The translations under genes were made by a program, and so were the position numbers. A stretch of DNA of 64,000 nucleotides from Roseinatronobacter bogoriensis DSM 18756 (GTDB taxonomy: Bacteria > Pseudomonadota > Alphaproteobacteria > Rhodobacterales > Rhodobacteraceae): positions 153,833 through 217,832 of the forward strand of contig NZ_SORN01000005.1 in assembly GCF_004366635.1 (NCBI RefSeq). The letters run 5' to 3'. Within the stretch, counting starts at the first letter, position 1. Each line of letters begins with the position of its first letter. Below, piece by piece: positions 27,932-37,197 of this stretch. The notes below the pieces were generated by a model that was not told where the DNA came from, made no database searches, and saw nothing but the letters and a program-made list of their open reading frames with translations.

Positions 27932-29209
27932 TCAAGTCCGAATGGTGCTATCGGCATGATCTTCGCGCTCGGACTCTGCATATTCTGCCGACCAGACAGC
28001 CGCAGCCTCAACCGCGACTGGTGACGATGTCGGCAGAACCCCAAGGTAACTCTCTGTCTCGGTCGCGGGAATGCTGGCGCGCTGTGTCATGCGGTAGAGT
28101 GCATATACTGCAATGGCCGCAAATGTCGCGCTGAGCACCAGCCAGAACGCGAAGGGGCCAAACCCCTGCATCGCCCAGCCGGTCACCAGTGGCCCCAGGA
28201 TCGCGCCAAGCCCAAAGGTGAAAACAAGCCCGCCGGACGCCGCTGGCATGTCCTCGCTCGCCAGCGAGTCGTTGGTATAGGCAAGAAACAACGCGTAGAG
28301 AGGCGTTGTGACGCCACCCGCAAAGAATGCAGAGATCATCAGAAAATATACGCCCCCGCCCGTCAACCAGCCCAAAGCACAAAACGCCATGCCCACGACA
28401 GACGCGCCAAAAATTAGTTTGCGGCGGTCCATACGATCAGAGAGCCATCCAATCGGGTATTGCAACAGCAAGGCGCCCGCGAACAACATCGCCACAAAAA
28501 GTGCAATCTGCGAGGCTGTCATTCCGATCTGGCTGCCAAAGACGGCCCCCATGCCGGATTGCGTGGCATAGACACTGCCAAGCAGGAATATTCCCACCGT
28601 TCCCAGTGGCGATTCCGTGAACAGCTTGCGCAGCGGCATTGCACGCGCAACTTCGGCAGCAGGCACAGGAGTTGCAGACAAAAGTATGGGCGCGAATGAA
28701 ATCGAGACCAGAATCGAGGCACAGATGAACAGCACCGAAGTGGCCGCATCACCAAGTGTCAGAAGCCCCTGCGCGCCGATTATGCCCAATGTCTGCGCGA
28801 TCATATAGGCGGATAGAACCTTACCACGCGTCTCATTCGTGGCCGCATTGTTCAGCCAGCTTTCGGCAGCCACATAAATGCCCGACATGCAAAACCCGAT
28901 CAGAATGCGCAGGATCGTCCAGGCCCAGGGTTCGGTCAGAATGGGAAAAGCAATCAGCCCGGCCGACATGAAGCTGCCAAGCGCGGCGAAGACCCGCACA
29001 TGGCCAACGCTGCGGATCATGACAGGCGTGATCCGCGCACCCGACAGGAAGCCAAGGAAATAGGCAGAGGTGACAATCGCCAGTTCTGCAGCAGAAAACC
29101 CCTCGATCCCACCGCGCAGACCAATGAGCGTGAAATGCATCCCATTGCCCAGCATGATCAGAAGGATGCCAAGCATCAGGGGCCAGACCCCGGAAAATAC
29201 CTTCAACAT
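27932..29209 (-). CDS. MFS transporter, YcaD-like
   Basis: A 425-aa carrier with about 12 transmembrane segments. The MFS loop motif reads LSDRMDRRKLIFGASV in the second half; GISVAAESWLN-like GIYVAAESWLNNAATNETRG in the first half is typical of the YcaD branch. The start at 29209 (MLKVFSGVWPLMLGILL) follows AAAGG and gives a proper first helix; the frame to 29272 adds a basic non-conserved stretch. The C-terminal 45 residues are acidic and non-hydrophobic. Substrate unknown. Confidence 0.88.
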   Translation of the reverse strand: MLKVFSGVWPLMLGILLIMLGNGMHFTLIGLRGGIEGFSAAELAIVTSAYFLGFLSGARITPVMIRSVGHVRVFAALGSFMSAGLIAFPILTEPWAWTILRILIGFCMSGIYVAAESWLNNAATNETRGKVLSAYMIAQTLGIIGAQGLLTLGDAATSVLFICASILVSISFAPILLSATPVPAAEVARAMPLRKLFTESPLGTVGIFLLGSVYATQSGMGAVFGSQIGMTASQIALFVAMLFAGALLLQYPIGWLSDRMDRRKLIFGASVVGMAFCALGWLTGGGVYFLMISAFFAGGVTTPLYALFLAYTNDSLASEDMPAASGGLVFTFGLGAILGPLVTGWAMQGFGPFAFWLVLSATFAAIAVYALYRMTQRASIPATETESYLGVLPTSSPVAVEAAAVWSAEYAESEREDHADSTIRT

Positions 29210-29511
29210 CAGATGGACCTTTCTGCTTGGTACTCTCCTCCGTTCCCTTGCAATCACATATGTCAGGCGCACTATCCCACGCCTTTACGCCGCAACGCAG
29301 CACAGTAACGACAGCCTTCGCAAAAATCATATGTTCAGTAAGACAGACAAGGGCTGAAACGGTTCGGCACAAGGGCGCTGCGCGCTTGAACGCCGCAGGG
29401 CGACCGACAAACAAACGTCGGTAAAAGTATTGAAAAAGATGCACAATCACGCAGGCGTGTTGACGCGTGCGTGACCTTTCGCGCATGTTTGAGACTGCCA
29501 AGGCGGGGGCT
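29210..29511. other. Intergenic region between the YcaD-like gene and the dehalogenase-like gene
   Basis: About 300 bp without a supportable gene. It must hold two divergent promoters. The only clear structure is the dyad at 29447-29474 described separately. Confidence 0.5.
29447..29474. promoter_or_regulatory. 28-bp near-perfect dyad upstream of the dehalogenase-like gene
   Basis: TCACGCAGGCGT (29447-29458), GTTG, ACGCGTGCGTGA (29463-29474): 12-bp arms with a single mismatch. It ends 37 bp before the start codon, a typical operator position. No regulator gene is adjacent. Confidence 0.5.
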
Positions 29512-30411
29512 ATGATGGGGATGGCGTTTAAAACGGAAATACTGTCACTCGAGGCCGTGGACATCGCCTATTCGGTGCTGGGTCAGGGGCCGCCGGTTTT
29601 ATTGCTTCATGGTTTTCCTCAGACGCGTGCGATGTGGGGCCAGATTGCGCAGGTATTGGCAAAGGATCATACGGTCATAGTCGCCGATTTGCGTGGCTAT
29701 GGCGCATCTGGCAAGCCGGGGGGCGACAACCCCAATGATTGCGCGGCTTACTGCTTTCGGGAAATGGGGCGTGACCAGTTTGCGTTGATGTCGGCGCTGG
29801 GCTTTGATCGGTTTCATCTGGTTGGCCATGATCGGGGCGGGCGGGTCGCACATAGAATGGCGCTGGATGCGCCCGCGCGGGTGGCCAGCATCACTGTGAT
29901 GGATATTGTGCCTACACATCTGTTGTTGACAGATTTGACCCATGATGTGGCACGCAGCTATTTTCACTGGTTTTTTCTGGCGCAACCCTACCCGTTTCCT
30001 GAGCGCTTGATCACGCCGGACCCGGATTACTTTTTCGAAAGCTGCCTGTTGGGTTGGGGCGGTGCCAAATTGTCAGATTTCGCGCCAGATCATCTGGCGG
30101 CCTATCGCAGCGCATGGCGTGATCCCGCTACGATCTTTGGTATGTGTCAGGATTACCGCGCAGCCCTTAGCCATGATCTGGCGCTGGATGCCGCCGATCT
30201 GGGGCGCAAGGTGACATGCCCGGCGCTTGTGCTTTACGGGGCAGACGGGGCGATGGCGCGCGCTTTTGATGTGCCAGCCACATGGGCCGACAGGCTGGCA
30301 CAGATGGAGGCGCAGACGGTGCCGGGCGGGCATTTCTTTCCCGATACCGCCGCAGAGGCGACCGCGCAGGCATTGGCGCGGTTTCTTAATCGCGTCGGGC
30401 CAATCCACTGA
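29512..30411 (+). CDS. Alpha/beta-hydrolase, fluoroacetate (haloacetate) dehalogenase-like
   Basis: A 299-aa hydrolase closest in pattern to fluoroacetate dehalogenase (EC 3.8.1.3). The nucleophile is Asp107 in LVGHDRGGR, the acid Asp131 (MDIVPTH) and the base His274 (PGGHFFPD). Arg108 and Arg111 would bind the carboxylate, and His152-Trp153 (FHWFFLAQP) with Tyr215 (CQDYRAAL) correspond to the halide-stabilising His-Trp-Tyr set. The start is 29512 or the next ATG at 29515, behind AAGGCGGGG. It stands alone on its strand. Epoxide hydrolases share the fold but normally have two Tyr in the cap and lack the Arg pair. Confidence 0.82.
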   Translation: MMGMAFKTEILSLEAVDIAYSVLGQGPPVLLLHGFPQTRAMWGQIAQVLAKDHTVIVADLRGYGASGKPGGDNPNDCAAYCFREMGRDQFALMSALGFDRFHLVGHDRGGRVAHRMALDAPARVASITVMDIVPTHLLLTDLTHDVARSYFHWFFLAQPYPFPERLITPDPDYFFESCLLGWGGAKLSDFAPDHLAAYRSAWRDPATIFGMCQDYRAALSHDLALDAADLGRKVTCPALVLYGADGAMARAFDVPATWADRLAQMEAQTVPGGHFFPDTAAEATAQALARFLNRVGPIH

Positions 30412-30419
30412 TGCTGTGC

Positions 30420-32489
30420 TTACCGGCCTTCGCGCAGCCATGCCCCAAGCGCCAGCCCTGCTGCGAGCAATAGCCATACCCAGCCCGGAAGCAGCGCTGC
30501 GGTGCGCAACTCGGTCGTTACATAAGCCTCTCGCGGGGTCAGGCCCAGCCAGCCGCGCCCCGCTGCTGCGCGCCCTTCGCGCACCAACCGCAATTCGGGC
30601 AGGCCCTCTTCCACGCGCTGCACGCCCCCACGTGTCGAGGTGACCAGCGGGCGCAGCTTGTCAGCGGTGGCGATGGTTTCCTCGAATTCGCGCGGCGCTT
30701 GCGGGCCAAGCGCTACGACCGCGTCAAGATCGCCTTCGGACAGGCGATACAACCCGATTTCGGGTGCATCAAATTCGGCGCGGTATTCGCCTGGACTGTC
30801 TTGCGCAAGATCGACAGTCTGGCTTTCGCCATCGGGGCCGGTGACAGTAACCGCGCCGACGTCATCCAGCAGGGTGCGGCGCAGAATGGTGACGCGTTGC
30901 CCTTCGGCTGTTGCGCTCAGCGTTTCTTCTTCCAGATCTGGCTCTCCCATCATCCAATGGGCCAGTCGGCGCAACAATTCCAACTGGGGACCACCGCCTT
31001 CAAAGCCGCGATCCCACAGCCATGTGTGGTCCGAGGCCAGAAGCGCCAGCCGCCCTTGTCCAACACGGTCCAGCATCAGAAGTGGCCGGCCATCAATACC
31101 GCTCATGACGGTCTGTCCTTGCAGCGGCTCCATTTCAATCTGGCGGAACCAACGCCCCCAACCCGGCCCATCTTCGCGCGCAGGCACAAGCGCTTCCAGC
31201 CCCGAGGTGACCGGATGGCGCTGGCCAAGTTCGGTGATTTCAGGGCGAAATCCCTCATCAAGCACACGTGCGGTCGGGCGTGCTGGAAATACATCGCCCA
31301 AGGGTGAGCGCCAGATGCTGTCCGCGCTGGCCAGTTCCGGCCCGCCCACCACCAGAAGTGCGCCGCCTTCTTCGACATAGCGGGCAATATTGCTGAAATA
31401 GCTGTTTGGCAGGATGCCACGCCGCCGGTAGCGGTCGAAGATGATCAGGTCGAATTCGTCAATCTTCTCGACGAAAAGCTCCCGCGTGGGAAAGGCGATC
31501 AGCGACAATTCATTCACAGGCACCCCGTCATGACGGTCAGGCGGGCGCAGGATGGTGAAATGCACAAGGTCCACTGCCGGATCGGATTTCAGCAAGTTGC
31601 GCCATGTGCGTTGCCCGGCATTCGGCTCGCCCGAGACAAGCAGAACGCTCAGACGGTCACGTACGCCATTGATCTGGACAATGGCGGAATTGTTGCGTGT
31701 TGTCAGTTCACCTTCGGCTTCTTCCAACTCAAACTGCAAGACATTCATGCCGCCACGATCCAGCGTGACAGTGATTTCCATATCTTCGCCGACCGGCACC
31801 ATCGCGGTATTGGGCGCTTCGCCGTCAATCGAGTAGTTCAGCGTGGCAAACCGGCTTTGCCCCGGCGGGACCGCGCCCTGATCTTCGACGCGCAGACCAA
31901 GGGTGATGGGTTCCCCCAGAATGGCGAAGGCGGGCGCGTTGCGGATGATCAGGCGTCTGTCCCAGTCATCGGCCTCGCCTGTTTGCAGAAGGTGAAACGG
32001 CGCTGGCAGCGACAGGTCCAGCGGATCATCATGGGCCTGTCCATCAGTGATGGCAAATATCCCTGCCAGACGGTCGCGCGGCAGGTCTGACAGAGCTTCG
32101 GCCAGGGCGGTGTTCAACTCGGTCCCGGTGTTGCGGGGGCCGTCGGGCAAGGTGACAACACGGGTTTCCAGCCCGCCCAGTTGGTCAAGCTCCGTTTCCA
32201 GATGGGCGCGCGCGGCGTTGGTCTGTTCGGCCCGCCCGCTCAGACGGTTTGACGCTGTATCATCCACCACGATCAGCGCAATATCTGACAGGCTGTCGCG
32301 GTCTTCGGATTGCAGCGACGGGTTGGTAAGGGCTGCAATCAGTGCCAATGCGGCCAGTCCGCGCAACCACCAGCCGCGCAGGCCCTGCCACAGGGCAAGA
32401 CCCACCATAACCGCGCTTAGTCCCATCAGTGCCCAGAGGATCGGCCAGTCAAGCCGGGGCGCAAAGACAATCCCGTCCCATCCCGTCAT
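30420..32489 (-). CDS. Membrane protein with amidotransferase-like domain, last gene of the MoxR operon
   Basis: A 689-aa protein. Membrane helices lie at about residues 15-33 and 40-56 and again at the C-terminus (LLPGWVWLLLAAGLALGAWL). Between them a VWA-like region (ALIVVDDTASNRLSGRA) is followed by a class I glutamine amidotransferase-like fold around LIIFDRYRRRGILP and YVEEGGALLVVGGPEL; no catalytic Cys of a working amidotransferase is evident. It overlaps the upstream BatA/DUF4159 gene by ATGA. The role is unknown; envelope-related complex assembly is the usual guess for such operons. Confidence 0.8.
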   Translation of the reverse strand: MTGWDGIVFAPRLDWPILWALMGLSAVMVGLALWQGLRGWWLRGLAALALIAALTNPSLQSEDRDSLSDIALIVVDDTASNRLSGRAEQTNAARAHLETELDQLGGLETRVVTLPDGPRNTGTELNTALAEALSDLPRDRLAGIFAITDGQAHDDPLDLSLPAPFHLLQTGEADDWDRRLIIRNAPAFAILGEPITLGLRVEDQGAVPPGQSRFATLNYSIDGEAPNTAMVPVGEDMEITVTLDRGGMNVLQFELEEAEGELTTRNNSAIVQINGVRDRLSVLLVSGEPNAGQRTWRNLLKSDPAVDLVHFTILRPPDRHDGVPVNELSLIAFPTRELFVEKIDEFDLIIFDRYRRRGILPNSYFSNIARYVEEGGALLVVGGPELASADSIWRSPLGDVFPARPTARVLDEGFRPEITELGQRHPVTSGLEALVPAREDGPGWGRWFRQIEMEPLQGQTVMSGIDGRPLLMLDRVGQGRLALLASDHTWLWDRGFEGGGPQLELLRRLAHWMMGEPDLEEETLSATAEGQRVTILRRTLLDDVGAVTVTGPDGESQTVDLAQDSPGEYRAEFDAPEIGLYRLSEGDLDAVVALGPQAPREFEETIATADKLRPLVTSTRGGVQRVEEGLPELRLVREGRAAAGRGWLGLTPREAYVTTELRTAALLPGWVWLLLAAGLALGAWLREGR

Positions 32490-35242
32490 TGGCCCAGCCT
32501 TTCCAGAAGCGCAGGCACATGGACCTGATCTGATTTGTAATTGCCGGTCAGCACATGCGTGATCAGGTTCACGCCAAAGCGATAGGCCATTTCGCGCTGC
32601 TGTTCCCCAGACACGCCCATGCCCAGCCGCACCAACGGGCGCCCGCTTTCGTCCACCGCCCAGGCAGAGGCCCAGTCATGCCCGCCAATAATGACAGGTG
32701 TCACCCCGTCGTTCAGGTTGCGAAAGGGCATGCCTTCGGTCATTTCGGCATCAGGGGGCGCGGCCTCGACCCAGACATCGCGACCTGTGAAACGACCGGG
32801 AAATTCCTGTAGCAGATAGAAAGTGCGGGTCAGGACATGATCTTCCGGCACTGGCTCTAGCGGGGGAATGTCGAGGGGGCGGGCGATCGCTTGAAGGCGG
32901 CGCGCCTCTGGCGTTGTGCGCGTCAGCCCCGCAAGCTCTGCGTCGCGGGTGTCGAACATGATCATGCCGCCGCCGCGCAGGTAGCGGTTCAGTTTGGCAT
33001 AGGCTGCATCCGAGGGGATTGGCGTATTCTCAGTAATCGGCCAGTACAGGAAGGGAAAAAAGGTCAGCTCGTCACGTTCAAGGTCAACCCCGATAGGCGG
33101 CCCCGGTTCAACCGATGTGCGCGAGAACAGCGTACGCCCCAGCCCCAGAAGCCCCGCGCGCGCCATGTCGTCAACACGCGCATCCCCTGTCAGGATATGT
33201 CCAAGGACCATATCTGATGTCGCCTGCAAGGCCAGCCGGTCGTCGTCTTGTGCCTGTGCCGGGGGTGTTTGCAGCGCAAAGGCAGCAAGGGCCAGCACCG
33301 CAGTTGCCCCACGCAATCTGCCCGAAACCCAAAGGGCGGCCAGAATATCTATCATGAGTGCTCCTAGTCCGAGAGTCAGGAAGATGGCGGTCAGATCTCG
33401 CTCCTGTCGTATAGTGTCGCGTTCCACCACCACAGATGCAGGCCAACTGCTCGAAGGTAGGTCCATGTCCTCGCGCCCGATATTCAGCGCCAGTGTGCCG
33501 ACAGCGCTGCGATAGACGCCGGGCAGAAGCTCTGGCCCGAAACGTCCCTCGGCCAGCGTTTCCCCGGGCAGGACAGGACGGGTGCTGGTGTCGATGACTT
33601 GCCCAAACCCGTCCAAGGCGCGTTCAGGCTGCCATTGCGCAGTGATCAAGGCGTCTTCAGCGGGGGCGGCGGGGCGCGTGGATACGGCCAGACGTTCCAG
33701 CATGTTCACGAAAAGGCCTGAAATTGGCAGTGTCGACCATTCCGCATTGGCGGTTGTGTGGATCAGCACCACTTGCCCGTCGCCAGAGAACTTGCGTGTT
33801 ACCAAGGGCGTGCCATCAGCCAGCGATGCGATGGTGCGTTCACCCAGCATGGGGTCGGGTTGGGCCAGCACCTGTGCGCTGATGGTCACCTCTTCAGGAA
33901 TGGTCAGCCCCGCGAATGGGGAATCCTGCCCGAATTCACGCAGGCGGCGCGGCTCTCCCCAACTCATGGCGCCGCCCACTGTCCGCCCGCCAATACGCAG
34001 GCGCACGGGCAAGAGCGGATCTTCTTCCGAGCGCGCGACATCACTGGCTGCTAGGCGTGGCCCTGCGAAGCGCAACAGCAACCCGCCATCATTGACGAAA
34101 TCAAGCAGTTGCGCGGTCTCCAGCTCTCCCAACTGCGCGACATCGACAAGGATCAGAACATCCGGGGCCGTCAGCAAAAGATCATCGACCGAAGGGCTTT
34201 CGATCAATTCCGCTACAGGCTCCAGCGCCTGGCGCAGGTAGAAAAAGGGTGACAGCAGGTCCAGCCCTTCGCGGCCGTCACGGCCCGCCAGTAGGGCCAC
34301 CTTGCGCCGTTGCAGCGCATCATCGGTCAGCGCGACAGCCCCGGCGCTACGTTCCCCAGCGATCTGGAAGCGGGTTATGCGGTTGCGCAATTCGGGTTGC
34401 AGGGTGAATTCAAGCGTGGCTTGGGTGGCATCGGCCTCAAAACTCGTGGTGCCACGCGCCAGCATCCGTTCAATACCTGCCGGATCGCGGCCTGTGGCGG
34501 TGATTTCAATCTCTTGCGCAGGCAACCCCTCGGGGCGATGGGCGGTCAGGTGGATGACACCTTCGCGCAAACTGGGCGGGGCAAGCGCCAGGGGCGGGCG
34601 TGATGTCTCGAACGCAGTCAGAATGCCGCGTGCCTGAAATGCGGCTATCAGACCATCGCGGTAGTCATGCGCCAGCCCGTCCGAAATCCAGTATGTGTCG
34701 AAAGCGTCCGGTAATGTCGCTAACCAGGCATCGAGATTGTCGCCATCCGCGACAAAGGGGGCAGGGGCAAGGCCGGGCACCCGCTCGACCCAGTAATCGG
34801 CTGCGCGAAAGGCCGTCTCGCCCGAAGGAAGATCGGTCAGCGCGACCACGGCAACAGGGCGGCTTGCGCGCTGTGCCTCTGCCAGCAGGTCTTCGACACG
34901 CGCTTGCCGACGCTGCCAGTCATGCGCGCTGGCCCAACTGGCATCCAGCGCAATCAGTAGCGGGCCAGAGCCATCGCGCGCCGCCTGAGGGTTCAGCACA
35001 GGGCCAGAAAAGCCGACAATCAGCGCTGCAACGGCAATGGCGCGCAAAAGCAGCAGCCACCACGGGGTTTTGTCCGTCTCCGTGGTTTCATCGCGCAGAC
35101 CGATCAGCAGCGCGACACCGGGAAAACGCCGGATCACTGGCGCAGGCGGCACCGCACGCAGCAGCCACCACAACACAGGCAGCGCGACCAACGCCAGCAA
35201 TAGCGCAGGTGTGGCAAAACCGACAGGGCCAAGCGTAAACAT
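32486..35242 (-). CDS. BatA-type N-terminal and DUF4159 domain protein
   Basis: A 918-aa membrane protein. The N-terminus MFTLGPVGFATPALLLALVA plus a second helix near residue 60 match the aerotolerance BatA N-terminal domain; a degenerate VWA segment follows (LLIALDASWASAHDWQRRQA, lacking a clean MIDAS DxSxS). A central pair of helices near residues 625-665 precedes the C-terminal DUF4159 domain (ELTFFPFLYWPITENTP, YLRGGGMIMFDTRD). It starts on the TGA of the DUF58 gene. DUF4159 proteins co-occur with MoxR ATPases; molecular activity is unknown. Confidence 0.87.
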   Translation of the reverse strand: MFTLGPVGFATPALLLALVALPVLWWLLRAVPPAPVIRRFPGVALLIGLRDETTETDKTPWWLLLLRAIAVAALIVGFSGPVLNPQAARDGSGPLLIALDASWASAHDWQRRQARVEDLLAEAQRASRPVAVVALTDLPSGETAFRAADYWVERVPGLAPAPFVADGDNLDAWLATLPDAFDTYWISDGLAHDYRDGLIAAFQARGILTAFETSRPPLALAPPSLREGVIHLTAHRPEGLPAQEIEITATGRDPAGIERMLARGTTSFEADATQATLEFTLQPELRNRITRFQIAGERSAGAVALTDDALQRRKVALLAGRDGREGLDLLSPFFYLRQALEPVAELIESPSVDDLLLTAPDVLILVDVAQLGELETAQLLDFVNDGGLLLRFAGPRLAASDVARSEEDPLLPVRLRIGGRTVGGAMSWGEPRRLREFGQDSPFAGLTIPEEVTISAQVLAQPDPMLGERTIASLADGTPLVTRKFSGDGQVVLIHTTANAEWSTLPISGLFVNMLERLAVSTRPAAPAEDALITAQWQPERALDGFGQVIDTSTRPVLPGETLAEGRFGPELLPGVYRSAVGTLALNIGREDMDLPSSSWPASVVVERDTIRQERDLTAIFLTLGLGALMIDILAALWVSGRLRGATAVLALAAFALQTPPAQAQDDDRLALQATSDMVLGHILTGDARVDDMARAGLLGLGRTLFSRTSVEPGPPIGVDLERDELTFFPFLYWPITENTPIPSDAAYAKLNRYLRGGGMIMFDTRDAELAGLTRTTPEARRLQAIARPLDIPPLEPVPEDHVLTRTFYLLQEFPGRFTGRDVWVEAAPPDAEMTEGMPFRNLNDGVTPVIIGGHDWASAWAVDESGRPLVRLGMGVSGEQQREMAYRFGVNLITHVLTGNYKSDQVHVPALLERLGQ

Positions 35243-36120
35243 CAGCGCCCCCGTCCGGCATCAAGTTCCTGCCACAGCCACATCAGTGCATTGGCAGCAG
35301 GCTGATCCGTGTGATGGGTCAGCACTTGCCAGCCGGTCACGCGGGCCAGCCCGGCCAGCATGTCCTTGCGCTCGGCCAGTCGCGCGCGATAGCGCGCTTG
35401 CAGGTCATTGGCGCGCAATGTCTCGTGGCGCAGCGCGCCTGCCATCGATTCAAAGATGGACCGGCCCTGATAAGGAAACTCCTCTTCAGCAGGGTCCAGC
35501 ACTTGCACCAATGCGCCCTTCACTCCGCGATCTGCGGCGCGTCCCACCGCGTCCTGCACCGCGCCCGGATCGCCCAGAAAATCCGACAGGAAAACGGCTT
35601 GCGAATGCGCGGGCAGGGGCGACAAGGGGGGCGCGCCGTAATCGGTTGCACTGTCGGTTTCAGACAGCGCCAGCGCCAATGGGTCAAGCTGCGCGCGGCC
35701 GGAACGCGGGGGCATATCCGGCAGCAGCCCCACCCGCTCGCCGCTGCGCAGCAACAGCACGGAAAGGGCCAGACCCAAAAGTTGTGCACGTGCCGCTTTT
35801 GGTTGGCGGGACTTGTCGCCGCTGAACCCCATTGCCTGCGAGCGGTCAACCCACAAGGTTACGGATTGCGCCGCTTGCCATTCGGTTTCGCGCACGAAAT
35901 GAACATCCGCGCGGCCAGAGCGGCGCCAGTCGATCCGCGCGCCGCCGTCAGACGATGTCGCCTGACGATACTGCCAGAATTCGTCACCTGTTCCCGCACG
36001 CCTGCGCCCATGTGCGCCGGGCAAGACCGACGCGGCAAGTTGCTCTGCCTGCGCCAGCAGCGCGGGCAGGGGGGCGGCCAGCGCCTCGGCTTGGGTGCGC
36101 AGGGCAGCGGGTGTCGTCAA
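35242..36120 (-). CDS. DUF58 domain protein
   Basis: A 292-aa soluble protein of the DUF58 family, which has a VWA-like fold and acts with MoxR ATPases. Typical blocks are AHGRRRAGTGDEFWQYRQ, RIDWRRSGRADVHFVRE and VTLWVDRSQAMGF (the DxSxx metal-site region near residue 92). The start overlaps the MoxR stop as ATGA, and the stop overlaps the DUF4159 start as TGATG, so expression is tightly coupled. It has no signal peptide. Confidence 0.92.
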   Translation of the reverse strand: MTTPAALRTQAEALAAPLPALLAQAEQLAASVLPGAHGRRRAGTGDEFWQYRQATSSDGGARIDWRRSGRADVHFVRETEWQAAQSVTLWVDRSQAMGFSGDKSRQPKAARAQLLGLALSVLLLRSGERVGLLPDMPPRSGRAQLDPLALALSETDSATDYGAPPLSPLPAHSQAVFLSDFLGDPGAVQDAVGRAADRGVKGALVQVLDPAEEEFPYQGRSIFESMAGALRHETLRANDLQARYRARLAERKDMLAGLARVTGWQVLTHHTDQPAANALMWLWQELDAGRGR

Positions 36121-37124
36121 GCCGCCACCTCCATCCGGGTTGCGGTTGCTGCGACGCGGTCAATGATCGTGCCAAGGTTTTCGCCCCGCGCGCGGGCCGC
36201 AAACCCAAGTGCCATGCGATGGCTCAGAACCGGGCGGGCCATTGCGGCCACATCTTCGACCGATGGGGCAAGCCGCCCGTCCAGCAGTGCGCGTGCGCGC
36301 ACCGTCAGCATAAGCGCTTGCGCCGCACGCGGCCCCGGTCCCCAACTGACCGCCCCTTTCACAGCGTCATGCGCCTCTGGCTCATCCGGGCGGCAGGCGC
36401 GGACCAGATCAAGAATGGCCTCAACCACTTTTTCCCCCACAGGCATACGGCGTAACAGCGACTGGGCGGCCATCAGTTCGGCGCCGGTAAACACTTCATG
36501 CGCGCTCTCCTCGCCCTCGCCAGTGGTGGCAATCAGGATATCGCGTTCGGTGGCGCGGTCTGGATATTCAACGTCGATCTGCACCAGAAAGCGGTCAAGC
36601 TGTGCTTCGGGCAGCGGGTAAGTGCCTTCCTGCTCGATCGGGTTCTGGGTCGCAAGCACATGAAACGGGCGTTCCAGTTTGTGATGATCGCCTGCGACAG
36701 TTACTTCGCCTTCCTGCATGGCCTGCAACAGTGCGGCTTGTGTGCGCGGGCTGGCGCGGTTGATCTCATCGGCCATCAGAAGCTGACAAAAAATAGGCCC
36801 CTCGATAAAGCGGAAGGCGCGTTTGCCATCATCGGCCACATCCAGCACCTCTGAGCCCAGAATATCGGCGGGCATTAGGTCGGGCGTGAACTGGATGCGG
36901 TTTCCCTTCAGGCCCATGACTGTGGACAATGTGTCCACAAGCCGCGTCTTGCCCAAACCCGGCAGGCCAATCAGCAAGCCATGACCGCCGCACAACATGG
37001 CCGTCAGTGTCAGGTCAACCACGTTTTTCTGACCTATAAAGCGGCGGTTGATGCTTGCGCGCGCAAGGGCCAGTTTTTCGCCCAGGGCTTCGATCTCGGC
37101 GATCAGGTCGGTTTCGGTGCTCAT
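36117..37124 (-). CDS. MoxR-family AAA+ ATPase
   Basis: A 335-aa chaperone-like ATPase. Walker A GLPGLGKT is at residues 53-60, Walker B LLMADEINR at 115-123, sensor 1 in VLATQNPIEQEGTYPLPEAQ, and the arginine-finger region follows. MoxR proteins help insert metals or mature VWA-containing partners; here DUF58 and the BatA-like protein are the expected partners. It is the first gene of the four-gene operon and is divergent from the DUF1285 gene, with a small dyad between them. Confidence 0.95.
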   Translation of the reverse strand: MSTETDLIAEIEALGEKLALARASINRRFIGQKNVVDLTLTAMLCGGHGLLIGLPGLGKTRLVDTLSTVMGLKGNRIQFTPDLMPADILGSEVLDVADDGKRAFRFIEGPIFCQLLMADEINRASPRTQAALLQAMQEGEVTVAGDHHKLERPFHVLATQNPIEQEGTYPLPEAQLDRFLVQIDVEYPDRATERDILIATTGEGEESAHEVFTGAELMAAQSLLRRMPVGEKVVEAILDLVRACRPDEPEAHDAVKGAVSWGPGPRAAQALMLTVRARALLDGRLAPSVEDVAAMARPVLSHRMALGFAARARGENLGTIIDRVAATATRMEVAA

Positions 37125-37163
37125 GCGCGCTCCTCATCGGGTGAATTTCTGCATTTGCAGCTT

Positions 37164-37183
37164 ATATGTCAGATTAGACATAT
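37164..37183. promoter_or_regulatory. Small dyad between divergent MoxR and DUF1285 genes
   Basis: ATATGTC (37164-37170), AGATTA, GACATAT (37177-37183): perfect 7-bp arms in the 73-bp gap. It may be an operator for one or both promoters. Confidence 0.4.
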
Positions 37184-37197
37184 CGCATAGGCAGCCA

